Source: Flavobacteriales bacterium (GTDB lineage Bacteria; Bacteroidota; Bacteroidia; Flavobacteriales_C; GCA-002722245). From it: 64,000 bases of DNA. Both the position numbers and the translations under genes were made by a program. Of this stretch, positions 51,651-62,776 are shown one piece after another (the stretch's first letter is position 1; each line of letters starts with the position of its first letter). Location: the NCBI GenBank assembly GCA_002717515.1, contig PBEC01000021.1, forward strand, positions 48,091-112,090, in the 5' to 3' direction. The notes beneath the pieces are model-generated. The model made no database searches and was not told where the DNA came from. It saw only the letters and a program-made list of their open reading frames with translations.

Positions 51651-52373
51651 CTATGCAGCTTGTTGATTTGATGACGAATTAACTGCTAAGCTATAAACAA
51701 CTAAACCAAAACCAATTTTGTTTATGGCATCACCGATATTATAAATCACATCCATTTCTAGACCACCGAAAATACCATCGTACCACCCCGGTGTACCAGC
51801 CATATAACCTATTGGATATATCGCCCATCCAATAAGAACAAACTTACAAAGGATATTGTGAGCGTTTAAGACGTGTCCACCTGCCTGAGTGGCAAGAGAC
51901 TTTGCCTCTCCAAAAAAGATTAAATAAACAATGTAAAAGTATGCTGCTCCAGAAACACCACCCCAAATAGCAGCGTTATCTCTGTCAACACCTTCACCCC
52001 AGTAACCCGTTACTAACATAACCACTGAAGCTCCAATTAAAGTCCACATTAACTTTTTCGTTGCACCTGCAACTTTTAAAATTAAGTAAAACTCAACACA
52101 CATTAAAGGAACAGTAAGAATCCAGTCAACATACCTAAAGAATGTTGGCGATTCTCCATTTTCCGCCCAATAATCCCTCATGTAGTAATAGTGAACTGCA
52201 GCGATAAAAGTTATCAATCCAGAAACTAAAATAGAAGTACGCCACTTTTTATCAAATGAATTCATTGAAAAAAAGAAGAAAACGGATGCAGCCATCATGG
52301 CCATACAACCGACAAAAAACGTAAAGCCAACGTAATCGTTGGTGGCTAATTTGCTGATTAATAATGCATTCAT
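51651..52373 (-). CDS. Proteorhodopsin, predicted green-tuned proton pump
   Basis: RYVDWILTVPLMCVEFYLIL (Asp/Thr/Glu pump residues, Met at tuning position); VHYYYMRDYW; retinal-lysine region GDAINKIGFGLVVYSLA. Confidence 0.96.
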   Translation of the reverse strand: MNALLISKLATNDYVGFTFFVGCMAMMAASVFFFFSMNSFDKKWRTSILVSGLITFIAAVHYYYMRDYWAENGESPTFFRYVDWILTVPLMCVEFYLILKVAGATKKLMWTLIGASVVMLVTGYWGEGVDRDNAAIWGGVSGAAYFYIVYLIFFGEAKSLATQAGGHVLNAHNILCKFVLIGWAIYPIGYMAGTPGWYDGIFGGLEMDVIYNIGDAINKIGFGLVVYSLAVNSSSNQQAA

Positions 52374-52723
52374 GATTCTTTTTTTTATTGGTTTATATAC
52401 CCCAATAAAATGAAATTATTTTAATTATGCACGTAAAAGGAGTAATATTTGACTGATCTTATTAGAGATAAAATGTTGAAAAAGGTTCAAAAAGCCTGTA
52501 AACATTAGCTTGTCTTACAGTTTAATTTTGTTTAATTTTTTTTAAAATTAGTTAAACATTTTTTTTACTAAAAGAGAATTTCTATAGAATTTCAGTAAAA
52601 AAGAAAGGTACGAAATGGTTTATTCTCATAAAATCATCAAATTAACTTAATAAGAAACTAAAACCAACCTCCTCGAAATGTTTTCCGAGTCTTATACCAA
52701 AAGAAATCCGAAATATATGTAAG

Positions 52724-55399
52724 TTACTTAATTACAATATTACTGGTTAAATCAAGAACAGAAACTCTACTTCGTTTACCATTCGGATAAAAGGCCACTA
52801 CCTTTACCTTCTTTCCTGTAACAGCAACTGGCTGATTATAAACAGAGGATTGTAAAGTTGGCTCAGTTCCATCTGTTGTATAGGTGAACTTAGCTCCTGG
52901 ATAATTGGTATTGACATATAAAACACCTTCTTTAAGTTCTATTCCCGGAGGCGCAACACGATAATTAACACCACCATTCAAGTAAGTCAGCCTCGGTAAT
53001 TCAAAATAACCTATCCTGCTGGCAAATTGATTCCAATCTTTATTCAACATTTCAAAACGGATACTGTCTTCTTCAACCGAAGTCCACTTTGGGTCAGCCG
53101 CCCATGCCCTTTCAACCAATCCCAACATTTTAGGAAAGATATAATATTCGAGCATCTCATTTCCTTTAACTGTTTCCGCCCACAATTGCCCTTGAATTCC
53201 TTGAATGTTCGATTTTCCTTTTTCGGTTAAACGAACATGGTTTTTAAAGTCTTCCTTAACATCTAACCTAACACCGTCTCTATTGGTTAAAGGTTCCGCA
53301 TAAACATTCAAAGGAATGAACTCCCATGCTTTTTTTGTATCAACAAATCCACCCCAATAGTAACCAGGATCGGCTGGATCTTTGTCGTATGCCAAATCAA
53401 AATAATTATTTGAAACATTTGAAAGGACTACCTTGAAACCAGCATTCGCTAACTTATACCCTCTGTCCTCATCTCCCCAGCTCCAAACTGTATTCCATAC
53501 ATAAGGAGCAAATCCTCTTTGATTGAAATCCTCATTTAAATCAACTTTAGTATCGCCTTCCTCGTTGTAACTTTTCATCAAACCAATTTCTTCCCAACCT
53601 GCGGTCACTATGTTTCTGTCCTCTAATATTTTGGAAAATCGATCTACAAAGTAGTAAAACAACTGTTCAGAGTTTTCGTAATCGTCATCCGACTCGAGTA
53701 AAGCATTACATTTCGGGGACTTTTTCCATGCTCCGTGCTCTGGATCTTTCTTTGATGGGTGAGGCACCTCATCACCACCAATATGAACTTGTTTCAACGT
53801 TAGACCAGCCTCCTCGTACATAGAAATCACTTCATCAGTAACTTTTGATAAGAATCGATATGTTGACTCCTGACAAACACAAACAACATTATCGTCGTAT
53901 AGCTGGATTGATCTATACCTGGAAGCATCATTAGGATCATGTAAAAGGTATTCATTGGCTTCAGCCTGTTTTCCTTCTGCAATTAAACTTTTCTGTCGAG
54001 ATTTCATGGATACGATTGCAGCTCTTGCATGACCAGGAAAATCTAATTCTGGAATTACTTCAATGTGTCTTTCTTTAGCGTATTTCAAAATATCAATAAA
54101 ATCTTCCCTTGAATAATAACCTGTACCCCACGACTCATCTTCATTAGGGTGTGGTCCCGAACCGTATGCAGGATTCAACATTTCTGTTTCGTTTTTAGAA
54201 TATCCTCTCCTGGAACCAACTTCAGTTAACTCAGGAAGACCTGGTATTTGAAGTCGCCAACCTTCATCATCGGTAATGTGAAAGTGAAATTTATTCAATT
54301 TATAAAAAGACATTAAATCGATTAAGTTTAATACCGTTTCTTTCGTTGAGAAATTTCTTACAACATCCAAATGCATTCCTCTATATTCAAAACGCGGGGC
54401 GTCTTCAATATCCACAAAAACCAATTCTGCTGATCCCGACTTGGAAGCAAGATCATCAGAAGATATCAAAGCTCTCAAACTTTGAACTCCGTAAAATACT
54501 CCTGCTGGATTTGAAGCCTTAATATTGATTCCTTTTTCACCTATTGATAACGCATAAGATTCAGAAGATAAAGAGTTTTCAAAAACCACTTCCTTGATAA
54601 GCACGATGTCACCATCATTACCTTCAACTACTTTTGACTCAATACCAACATCAGATTTTAGTTTTTTTGACAAAAATTTTGCTTCAGATTCGAATGACTT
54701 CTCGTAAGATATTGTTAAGCCCGTTTTAAGCTCTAATTTTCCGTTTGATTCTTCATATTTTATTGGAGTTGGAATAATTTTAACCAGATTTTTAGGATTT
54801 TCAAAAGATAGTGTTTTATTAAAATCATATCTGGATTGGGGGGTTGGAACGGGTAAAGGATCATTTTTGAAACGGTCAGTTTGTTCTTTTTTAACCAATG
54901 GACTGTAGGAAACATTCGTTAAAACTTCAGGTTTTGATTCAATTCCTTCGGCATTGGTAAAAACAATAAACAAACCGTTCGGTGCATCTACGTCCTTAAT
55001 GGCCCAGGCATCACTCTCAAAAGAGACAATTGTCTCTTCTCCTTTTTCCAACCTTGGAAAAAACGCTGTAGGTTCAAGCCTAAAATAATCACCGTTGACA
55101 TGAGTTATTTTTATGTTTTTAGAAGTACTTTCCGTTATTACCCTTCTTGGTTGATGAAAATAAATTGCCCATCCTGTGCTGTCCAAAGTTTTTGAAGAGT
55201 TATTGGTAATCATAAACTCCGACAAATACGAAGTTTTACCTTTATAACCATTCGACACCAAATTCCAGAAAATGTCAATCTCAGTTCCTATAGGGCGCTC
55301 TATAGTTGTAACAGTTGTCTGTCCCACACAGGATTGAAAGAAGATTGGAATTGATAAACAAATGGAAAGTATAGAGGCTTTTAAATAGGATGATTTCAT
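52724..55399 (-). CDS. GH20 beta-N-acetylhexosaminidase (chitobiase-like) lipoprotein
   Basis: Lipobox FFQSCVGQ; N-terminal chitobiase-like domain; FHITDDEGWRLQIPGLPEL, IPELDFPGHARAA, VHIGGDEVPH; C-terminal YTTDGTEPT domain. Confidence 0.93.
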   Translation of the reverse strand: MKSSYLKASILSICLSIPIFFQSCVGQTTVTTIERPIGTEIDIFWNLVSNGYKGKTSYLSEFMITNNSSKTLDSTGWAIYFHQPRRVITESTSKNIKITHVNGDYFRLEPTAFFPRLEKGEETIVSFESDAWAIKDVDAPNGLFIVFTNAEGIESKPEVLTNVSYSPLVKKEQTDRFKNDPLPVPTPQSRYDFNKTLSFENPKNLVKIIPTPIKYEESNGKLELKTGLTISYEKSFESEAKFLSKKLKSDVGIESKVVEGNDGDIVLIKEVVFENSLSSESYALSIGEKGINIKASNPAGVFYGVQSLRALISSDDLASKSGSAELVFVDIEDAPRFEYRGMHLDVVRNFSTKETVLNLIDLMSFYKLNKFHFHITDDEGWRLQIPGLPELTEVGSRRGYSKNETEMLNPAYGSGPHPNEDESWGTGYYSREDFIDILKYAKERHIEVIPELDFPGHARAAIVSMKSRQKSLIAEGKQAEANEYLLHDPNDASRYRSIQLYDDNVVCVCQESTYRFLSKVTDEVISMYEEAGLTLKQVHIGGDEVPHPSKKDPEHGAWKKSPKCNALLESDDDYENSEQLFYYFVDRFSKILEDRNIVTAGWEEIGLMKSYNEEGDTKVDLNEDFNQRGFAPYVWNTVWSWGDEDRGYKLANAGFKVVLSNVSNNYFDLAYDKDPADPGYYWGGFVDTKKAWEFIPLNVYAEPLTNRDGVRLDVKEDFKNHVRLTEKGKSNIQGIQGQLWAETVKGNEMLEYYIFPKMLGLVERAWAADPKWTSVEEDSIRFEMLNKDWNQFASRIGYFELPRLTYLNGGVNYRVAPPGIELKEGVLYVNTNYPGAKFTYTTDGTEPTLQSSVYNQPVAVTGKKVKVVAFYPNGKRSRVSVLDLTSNIVIK

Positions 55400-55519
55400 T
55401 ACTGATTATTTTGTGACAAAAGTAACAATATTAAAGGGGAAACAAAATTTTTTTACCACCACAGCATTATTAAATTTTAGTTGTAATAAACTTATATTTG
55501 GAACTTCAAACATTGTGCC

Positions 55520-56401
55520 ATGATTTACTGTTTAGAAAACGATTTTGTACGTGTGCAAATAAAGGGAGTTGGTGCCGAACTCTGTAGCTATTACGACAAA
55601 CAAACTGAAAGAGAAGTAATGTGGCAGGCGAACCCTGTACATTGGAAACGTCATGCTCCTATTTTATTCCCAATTGTAGGAAAAGTTAAAAACAACTCAT
55701 ATAAATTAGAAAATAATACCTATAACCTTAATCAGCATGGTTTTGCCAGAGATCAAAATTTCAACCTGATTCAGCAATCAGTCTCTTCAATTACACTTGG
55801 AATTAAAGCAAACGAAGAGACTAAAAAGATTTTTCCATTTGATTTTTATCTACGAGTTAAATACATTTTGAGTCAAAAAGAACTTAAAGTGATTTATGAG
55901 GTTGAAAACTTCTCTCAACAAAACATATATTTCTGTATAGGTGCTCATCCTGGCTTCAATTGCCCATTTGACAACAAAACGACTTTTTCAGACTACCAAC
56001 TCAATTTTGAAAAAAAAGAATCTTCCGATCGAATTTTACTAAACTCAAACGGCTTTAGAACTGGAAAAAGATCAAATAAGTGGCTATCCAATCAATCTAT
56101 TCAATTAACTGAGAATTTATTTCTTGAGGATGCACTTATTTTTGACGATTTAGAAAGCAGATATTTATTAATTGAATCCCCAAAAATAAATGAAAAAGTA
56201 AAAGTGGGTTGGCACAACTATCCCCATATGGGAATTTGGAAACCCTTGAACAACGCTCCATTTATTTGTATTGAACCATGGAATGGTATGGCGGACGAAG
56301 ACAATTTAAACAACGACTTTAAGGATAAATACGGTGTGTTAAATTTAAATCCAGATAAAAACTTTGAGTGTTTTTACACCATCGAAAACATTATCGAATG
56401 A
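55520..56401 (+). CDS. Aldose 1-epimerase family protein (LacX-like)
   Basis: KHQ-like NLNQHGFARDQNF; IGAHPGFNCPF; GIWKPLNNAPFICIEPWNGMAD. Confidence 0.85.
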   Translation: MIYCLENDFVRVQIKGVGAELCSYYDKQTEREVMWQANPVHWKRHAPILFPIVGKVKNNSYKLENNTYNLNQHGFARDQNFNLIQQSVSSITLGIKANEETKKIFPFDFYLRVKYILSQKELKVIYEVENFSQQNIYFCIGAHPGFNCPFDNKTTFSDYQLNFEKKESSDRILLNSNGFRTGKRSNKWLSNQSIQLTENLFLEDALIFDDLESRYLLIESPKINEKVKVGWHNYPHMGIWKPLNNAPFICIEPWNGMADEDNLNNDFKDKYGVLNLNPDKNFECFYTIENIIE

Positions 56402-57453
56402 TTTTAATTCTTGATTCGTTTTTTACTGGATCTCATAAGTATTGGGGACTCGAGCTTAAGAGAAGGCTTCCTTTTAATGTTGATCTGCTTACATTGTCCG
56501 GAAAACATTGGAAATGGCGAATGGAAGGGGGAGCATATGAACTTGCTCAAAAGTTCAAAAAACTTAATGTCAAACCTAAAATAATTATAGCAACCGATAT
56601 GGTTAATATTCCATTATTTTATGCTTTTTCTGAAATAACGACGGAAAAAATTCCCTGCATAATGTATTTTCATGAAAATCAATTTGCCTACCCTATAAGT
56701 AATTTAGATACCGATAAAGTCCTAAAAAGAGACAACCATTACAGCTTTATTAATTTAACTTCTGCCCTTTTCGTAAATCAAGTAGTTTTTAATTCCGAAT
56801 TCAATAAAAATTCATTTTTAAAAGGTGCAGATAAATTACTTAAAAAATTGCCTAAAAATAACATTGAAAGAAAAATTTCAAATGAACAAATAATATTTCC
56901 TGGAGTTGATGTCCCGAGAGAAAATCTTAAAAAACTTTCTTCAACACCTACAATACTATGGAACCACAGGTGGGAATACGATAAAAACCCCGACTTATTC
57001 ATTAGAGGATTGGAACATTTACAAAACATATCAATTCCCTTTAAATTAATTGTTTTAGGTAAAGGAACTGAGAAAAAAGAAATTAAAAGTAAAATTGAAA
57101 AACAGTTTAAAAAGGAATTGATTCATTGCGGATATACAGAAAATAAAAAACAATATTTTAAGCTTCTTTCAGAAGCCACCCATTTACCTGTAACTTCGAT
57201 GCATGACTTTTTTGGAATAGGGGTTGCGGAGGCAATGAGTTATGGTTGCTACGCTGTATTACCCAATCATCAAGCTTATCCGGAACACCTAATTAACAAT
57301 TCTGAATCGGGTATACTTTATGACTATCCGGATGGATTTTTCACTGCTTTAGAAAATTCAATAATACATAGCAAAAAAGGAACCGTAAAAAATGAATTCC
57401 TTTTTGAAAACGTAATTAAAAAATGGACACAATTAATTTCAAGCCTTTGTTAA
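56398..57453 (+). CDS. GT4-like glycosyltransferase with DUF3524 N-terminus (tRNA-queuosine mannosyltransferase-like)
   Basis: MILILDSFFTGSHKYWGLELKRRLPFNVDLLTLSGKHWKWRMEGGAYELA; MYFHENQFAYP; GIGVAEAMSYGCYAVLPNHQAYPE. Start overlaps upstream stop. Confidence 0.8.
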   Translation: MILILDSFFTGSHKYWGLELKRRLPFNVDLLTLSGKHWKWRMEGGAYELAQKFKKLNVKPKIIIATDMVNIPLFYAFSEITTEKIPCIMYFHENQFAYPISNLDTDKVLKRDNHYSFINLTSALFVNQVVFNSEFNKNSFLKGADKLLKKLPKNNIERKISNEQIIFPGVDVPRENLKKLSSTPTILWNHRWEYDKNPDLFIRGLEHLQNISIPFKLIVLGKGTEKKEIKSKIEKQFKKELIHCGYTENKKQYFKLLSEATHLPVTSMHDFFGIGVAEAMSYGCYAVLPNHQAYPEHLINNSESGILYDYPDGFFTALENSIIHSKKGTVKNEFLFENVIKKWTQLISSLC

Positions 57454-57466
57454 ACTTATGGTATTA

Positions 57467-58327
57467 TCAGTGAAAAAGGACTTTAATCATGCGATCTTTT
57501 CCCTGAAGGTCTTTTCTTAATTCAACAGAGCAGTTTTTAACATCATTAAAAAGCTGAATTACCTCTCTGCCAAATGATTCATGAATTTCTAAAAACAACT
57601 TTCCAGGTCGAGCCAAATTAAAAACTGCATAATCAACAATTGATTTATAAAAAACAAGTGGGTTTTCATTGGGAACAAACAAAGCCATTTCAGGTTCATA
57701 TTCCAAAACATTTTCATGCATCAAAGCCTTATCGCTTTCCGGAATATATGGAGGATTACTTACGATAACATCAAAACCATCAGGAGAAACGTAAGACTTC
57801 CAGTTTAAAATATCAAACTCTTCAAAATTGACAACGAGACCAAGACTATTTGCATTTGCCTTTGCCGTTTCAAGTGCTTGTTTTGAAAAGTCATATCCAA
57901 ACACCTCTAAATTTTCTAATTTACTTTTTACACTCAATGGAATACATCCGCTTCCAGTTCCTATATCCAGAAGTTTTTTCGATTCTCTGCAATCGCGAAC
58001 AATCCAATCAACCAACTCTTCAGTTTCGGGTCGGGGGATTAATACACCCTCATCAACTTTTAATTCAAGACCATAAAACCATGTTTTTCCCGCAACATAT
58101 TGTATTGGCCTGTTTTTTTTTAAATCCTTTATTCCGTATAGAAATTTCAGAATTTCTGATTCCGAAATTTCTCGATCAGGGTTTATGATTAAATCCGTTT
58201 TTGACAATCCCAACCAAGCATTACATAAAAAACTAAAATATCTTTTTACCTCTTCCCTATTTATTGATTCAAGAGATTCAAAAAAATAAGACTTTAAAGA
58301 TGAGAGTTTATTATTAGGAACTTTCAC
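57467..58327 (-). CDS. prmC: Peptide chain release factor N5-glutamine methyltransferase
   Basis: GVLIPRPETEELVDWI, LLDIGTGSGCIPLSV, VSNPPYIPESD. Confidence 0.94.
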   Translation of the reverse strand: MKVPNNKLSSLKSYFFESLESINREEVKRYFSFLCNAWLGLSKTDLIINPDREISESEILKFLYGIKDLKKNRPIQYVAGKTWFYGLELKVDEGVLIPRPETEELVDWIVRDCRESKKLLDIGTGSGCIPLSVKSKLENLEVFGYDFSKQALETAKANANSLGLVVNFEEFDILNWKSYVSPDGFDVIVSNPPYIPESDKALMHENVLEYEPEMALFVPNENPLVFYKSIVDYAVFNLARPGKLFLEIHESFGREVIQLFNDVKNCSVELRKDLQGKDRMIKVLFH

Positions 58328-59163
58328 TAGCCCTGAGTTTGAATCAGAGGGTCTTCCTCTAAATTATCACCTTCATCTCCTTTCAATTCAAAAGGCTTAA
58401 TATCAATAGTGTCAATATCAAAAGTATCTAGGTCTGGTGCATAAACGGTATCAATATATCCATAATTATAAATAAAAATAGAATCATTTCTACCTAAAGA
58501 ATCACGAATCAACCATTCTCCATCGCGATATCCGTATTCATTAAATTCTCCTTTTTGAATCAAAACTCCATTCTCGTTAAAATAACGCCATATACCAAAT
58601 TTGTATCCGACATCCCATTGTCCATAAGCCTTCTTTTTCCCATTTTTATAGTAAGTAACACCCAAGCCTTGCTCATTGCCCATATCAAAATAAACACTAT
58701 CTTCTATTTGACCGTTATCATAATACCAAACCCATACACTATCTCTTAAACCTCTATTAAACAACCCAATATAATTCTTAGCGCCGTTTAAGTGCCAGGA
58801 ATAAGCTATACCTTCTCTCTTATCAAAAGCCCAATAATCTAATGCCCTGGGCAGTCCATTTTTGTAAAATCTTTTAGACAAACCGTGTGCATCATTTTCT
58901 TCAAAATGACTGGATTCTTTTAACTGCCCATTCTCATAATACCAATACCAATCACTTACTTGAGTTCCAAAATGGAAAGCACCTTCAGACTCCTTTTTAC
59001 CGTTTTTGTAATATCGTACCCAAGGACCATGTTCATATCCTTTGTACATGACACCCTCTGCTTTTATTTCTCCAGAGTCATAATATACCTTTACATCCTG
59101 ATAATCATCATCACAAGAAGTTAACAAAAAGGTGAAGAGTAATATTTGAATTATTTTATTCAA
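58327..59163 (-). CDS. MORN-repeat (YwqK-type) lipoprotein
   Basis: Repeated YYDSGEIKAEG, YYKNGKKESEG, YYENGQLKESS motifs; lipobox LLTSCDD. Confidence 0.88.
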   Translation of the reverse strand: MNKIIQILLFTFLLTSCDDDYQDVKVYYDSGEIKAEGVMYKGYEHGPWVRYYKNGKKESEGAFHFGTQVSDWYWYYENGQLKESSHFEENDAHGLSKRFYKNGLPRALDYWAFDKREGIAYSWHLNGAKNYIGLFNRGLRDSVWVWYYDNGQIEDSVYFDMGNEQGLGVTYYKNGKKKAYGQWDVGYKFGIWRYFNENGVLIQKGEFNEYGYRDGEWLIRDSLGRNDSIFIYNYGYIDTVYAPDLDTFDIDTIDIKPFELKGDEGDNLEEDPLIQTQG

Positions 59164-59185
59164 TTTTAAACAATATTAAACAAAA

Positions 59186-59209
59186 AAGGGCGAATAATTA
59201 CTCGCCCTT
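59186..59209 (-). terminator. Terminator downstream of the peptidylprolyl isomerase gene
   Basis: AAGGGCGA-ATAATTAC-TCGCCCTT with flanking A/T runs. Confidence 0.7.
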
Positions 59210-59227
59210 ATTTTCAATTTCATTTTT

Positions 59228-59665
59228 TTACGCTTCAGAAATTACAATTTTCTCAATTTCGTCGCCTTGCCGGATATCGTCTATTACGTCTATTCCTTCA
59301 ATTACTTTACCAAAACAAGTGTGATTTCGGTCAAGATGTGCAGTATTGTTTCGTGAGTGACAGATAAAAAACTGTGAACCTCCTGTATCTCTTCCAGCAT
59401 GAGCCATGCTTAAAACTCCTCTGTCATGAAATTGATTATCTCCATCCAACTCACATTTAATTTGATAACCTGGACCTCCTATTCCTGTTCCCTGTGGACA
59501 ACCACCCTGAATTACAAAATCAGGCAATACCCTATGAAAAGTTAAACCATCGTAAAAACCATCTTTTGATAGTTTTACAAAATTCTCGACTGTTTTGGGA
59601 GCATCTTTTTCATAGAACTCAACCTTCATTGTACCTTTTTCAGTAATTATTTCAGCTGTAATCAT
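59228..59665 (-). CDS. Cyclophilin-type peptidylprolyl isomerase
   Basis: [47 protein letters not shown]. Confidence 0.95.
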   Translation of the reverse strand: MITAEIITEKGTMKVEFYEKDAPKTVENFVKLSKDGFYDGLTFHRVLPDFVIQGGCPQGTGIGGPGYQIKCELDGDNQFHDRGVLSMAHAGRDTGGSQFFICHSRNNTAHLDRNHTCFGKVIEGIDVIDDIRQGDEIEKIVISEA

Positions 59666-59709
59666 ATGTTTATAATTTATGTTTGAATGGATAAATTTAA
59701 ACTTTGTTG

Positions 59710-60447
59710 CTAAGATTTAAAACCATTTTTAATAAATTCTATAAAGGCTTTAAACTCTTGCTTACTTTTAAAAACACTCATCATTACCTCTCCTATAGTT
59801 TGCTTCGGTTTTTGAGTATCATTTTCCTTATATTCTTTCGCTTGTTTATTCTTTATAACATTTTCAATCTCACTTTGAGCTTCGTTCTTATTTAATATTT
59901 CCTCTTTGTCCATATTAAACATACCGAAAAAAGGACTTTTTTCATCTTTACTGAGTTGATCTGCTTTTTTAAAATGATTTTCCGCCTTTTGCTTTCTCCC
60001 AAGCTTATCCTCCAACATACCGAGATTGTTGTATGCAATTGCATCATCAGGGTCCAACTCAATACATTTCTTGTAATCCTCAATGGCTCCCTGGGTATCT
60101 CCACAAGCATCTTTTATGTACGCTCTACTGGAGTACCTATAAGGGTTTTCAGGTTCCAACTTTTGAGCCATATTCATGTTTTCCAAAGCACTAATTAAGT
60201 CCTTCTTATGAAATTGAGTAACGGCCAGCTCACTGTATACAGATGCATTTGAAGGAACAATTGACAATGCCTTTTTTAAATCGTCCAGAGAAGCATCGAA
60301 ATTTTGATTTTTTCTTTGAGCAATCCCTCTTAAGCAAAGGACAGTTGGATTCGATTTATCCTTATTTAAATATTGAGAAAAACATTCTATAGCCAATTCA
60401 AATTCTCCACGTTCTAAGTGCTTCGTTCCTGTCTCTATCAAATTCAT
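59710..60447 (-). CDS. Tetratricopeptide repeat protein
   Basis: Repeated TPR motifs, e.g. [25 protein letters not shown]. Confidence 0.88.
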   Translation of the reverse strand: MNLIETGTKHLERGEFELAIECFSQYLNKDKSNPTVLCLRGIAQRKNQNFDASLDDLKKALSIVPSNASVYSELAVTQFHKKDLISALENMNMAQKLEPENPYRYSSRAYIKDACGDTQGAIEDYKKCIELDPDDAIAYNNLGMLEDKLGRKQKAENHFKKADQLSKDEKSPFFGMFNMDKEEILNKNEAQSEIENVIKNKQAKEYKENDTQKPKQTIGEVMMSVFKSKQEFKAFIEFIKNGFKS

Positions 60448-60457
60448 AAATTTCTAT

Positions 60458-62107
<1,650 letters not shown>

Positions 62108-62179
62108 TTATGGGAGAAAAAACCACTCGAACTGTCAGTATTTTTTAAAGGAAACGCCTTCCTTTTGGAAGCACAAAAC

Positions 62180-62707
62180 TTATTCTGCCGCCATTGAATT
62201 AAGGGTCTCTGCTAAACTGGACAGCAAAGCGATTCTATTCTCATCATCAATATCTTGAATGTGCTCGTTAATGATTAAAGAAGCCTCTGTGACTTCATCG
62301 TATGGAAACCCCGATTCAATATTTTCAATTATCGTTGTTATTTCGACTATTGTCATATAGTCGGAATTAACAGCAATCTCAACCAAATCTAAAAGCCGAT
62401 CCTCTGCATTTAACCCAGCTTCCCAGATAGCCGCAGCAATTTCGGATCTGTATTCAATAAAATCTCCCCCTTTTAAGGCATTAAATAATTCACCTACAGC
62501 GTTTTGATCCTTGATGTTGAAAAGTACTTTCTTTCCTTCTTCCAAAGCCTCAGGAAAACCACTTTTAAACGTTGCCAGCAGTAAATGATGTACAACCGCA
62601 GGAGAACCACTTTTAGCAACCTCCTTTATCCCTCGGACAACAGTACTTTTATCTTTGGAAAGTAAATCTTTCTGCAAAGCTAAATTTTTCTTATCGTTAT
62701 CAGCCAT
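62180..62707 (-). CDS. HEAT-repeat-like hypothetical protein
   Basis: Helical acidic 175-aa protein (SKDKSTVVRGIKEVAKSGSPAVVHHLLLATFKSG). Confidence 0.55.
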   Translation of the reverse strand: MADNDKKNLALQKDLLSKDKSTVVRGIKEVAKSGSPAVVHHLLLATFKSGFPEALEEGKKVLFNIKDQNAVGELFNALKGGDFIEYRSEIAAAIWEAGLNAEDRLLDLVEIAVNSDYMTIVEITTIIENIESGFPYDEVTEASLIINEHIQDIDDENRIALLSSLAETLNSMAAE

Positions 62708-62776
62708 TTGTGATTAGTTTAACGCAAATATAGAAACACCATCAAAAACCTGCACATGAAATAAAATTTAATTCAT

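Noticed and set aside
58327-59163. Toxin-antitoxin system (YwqK 'antitoxin' naming)
   Set aside because: MORN-repeat lipoprotein with no toxin partner; the label is an annotation habit.
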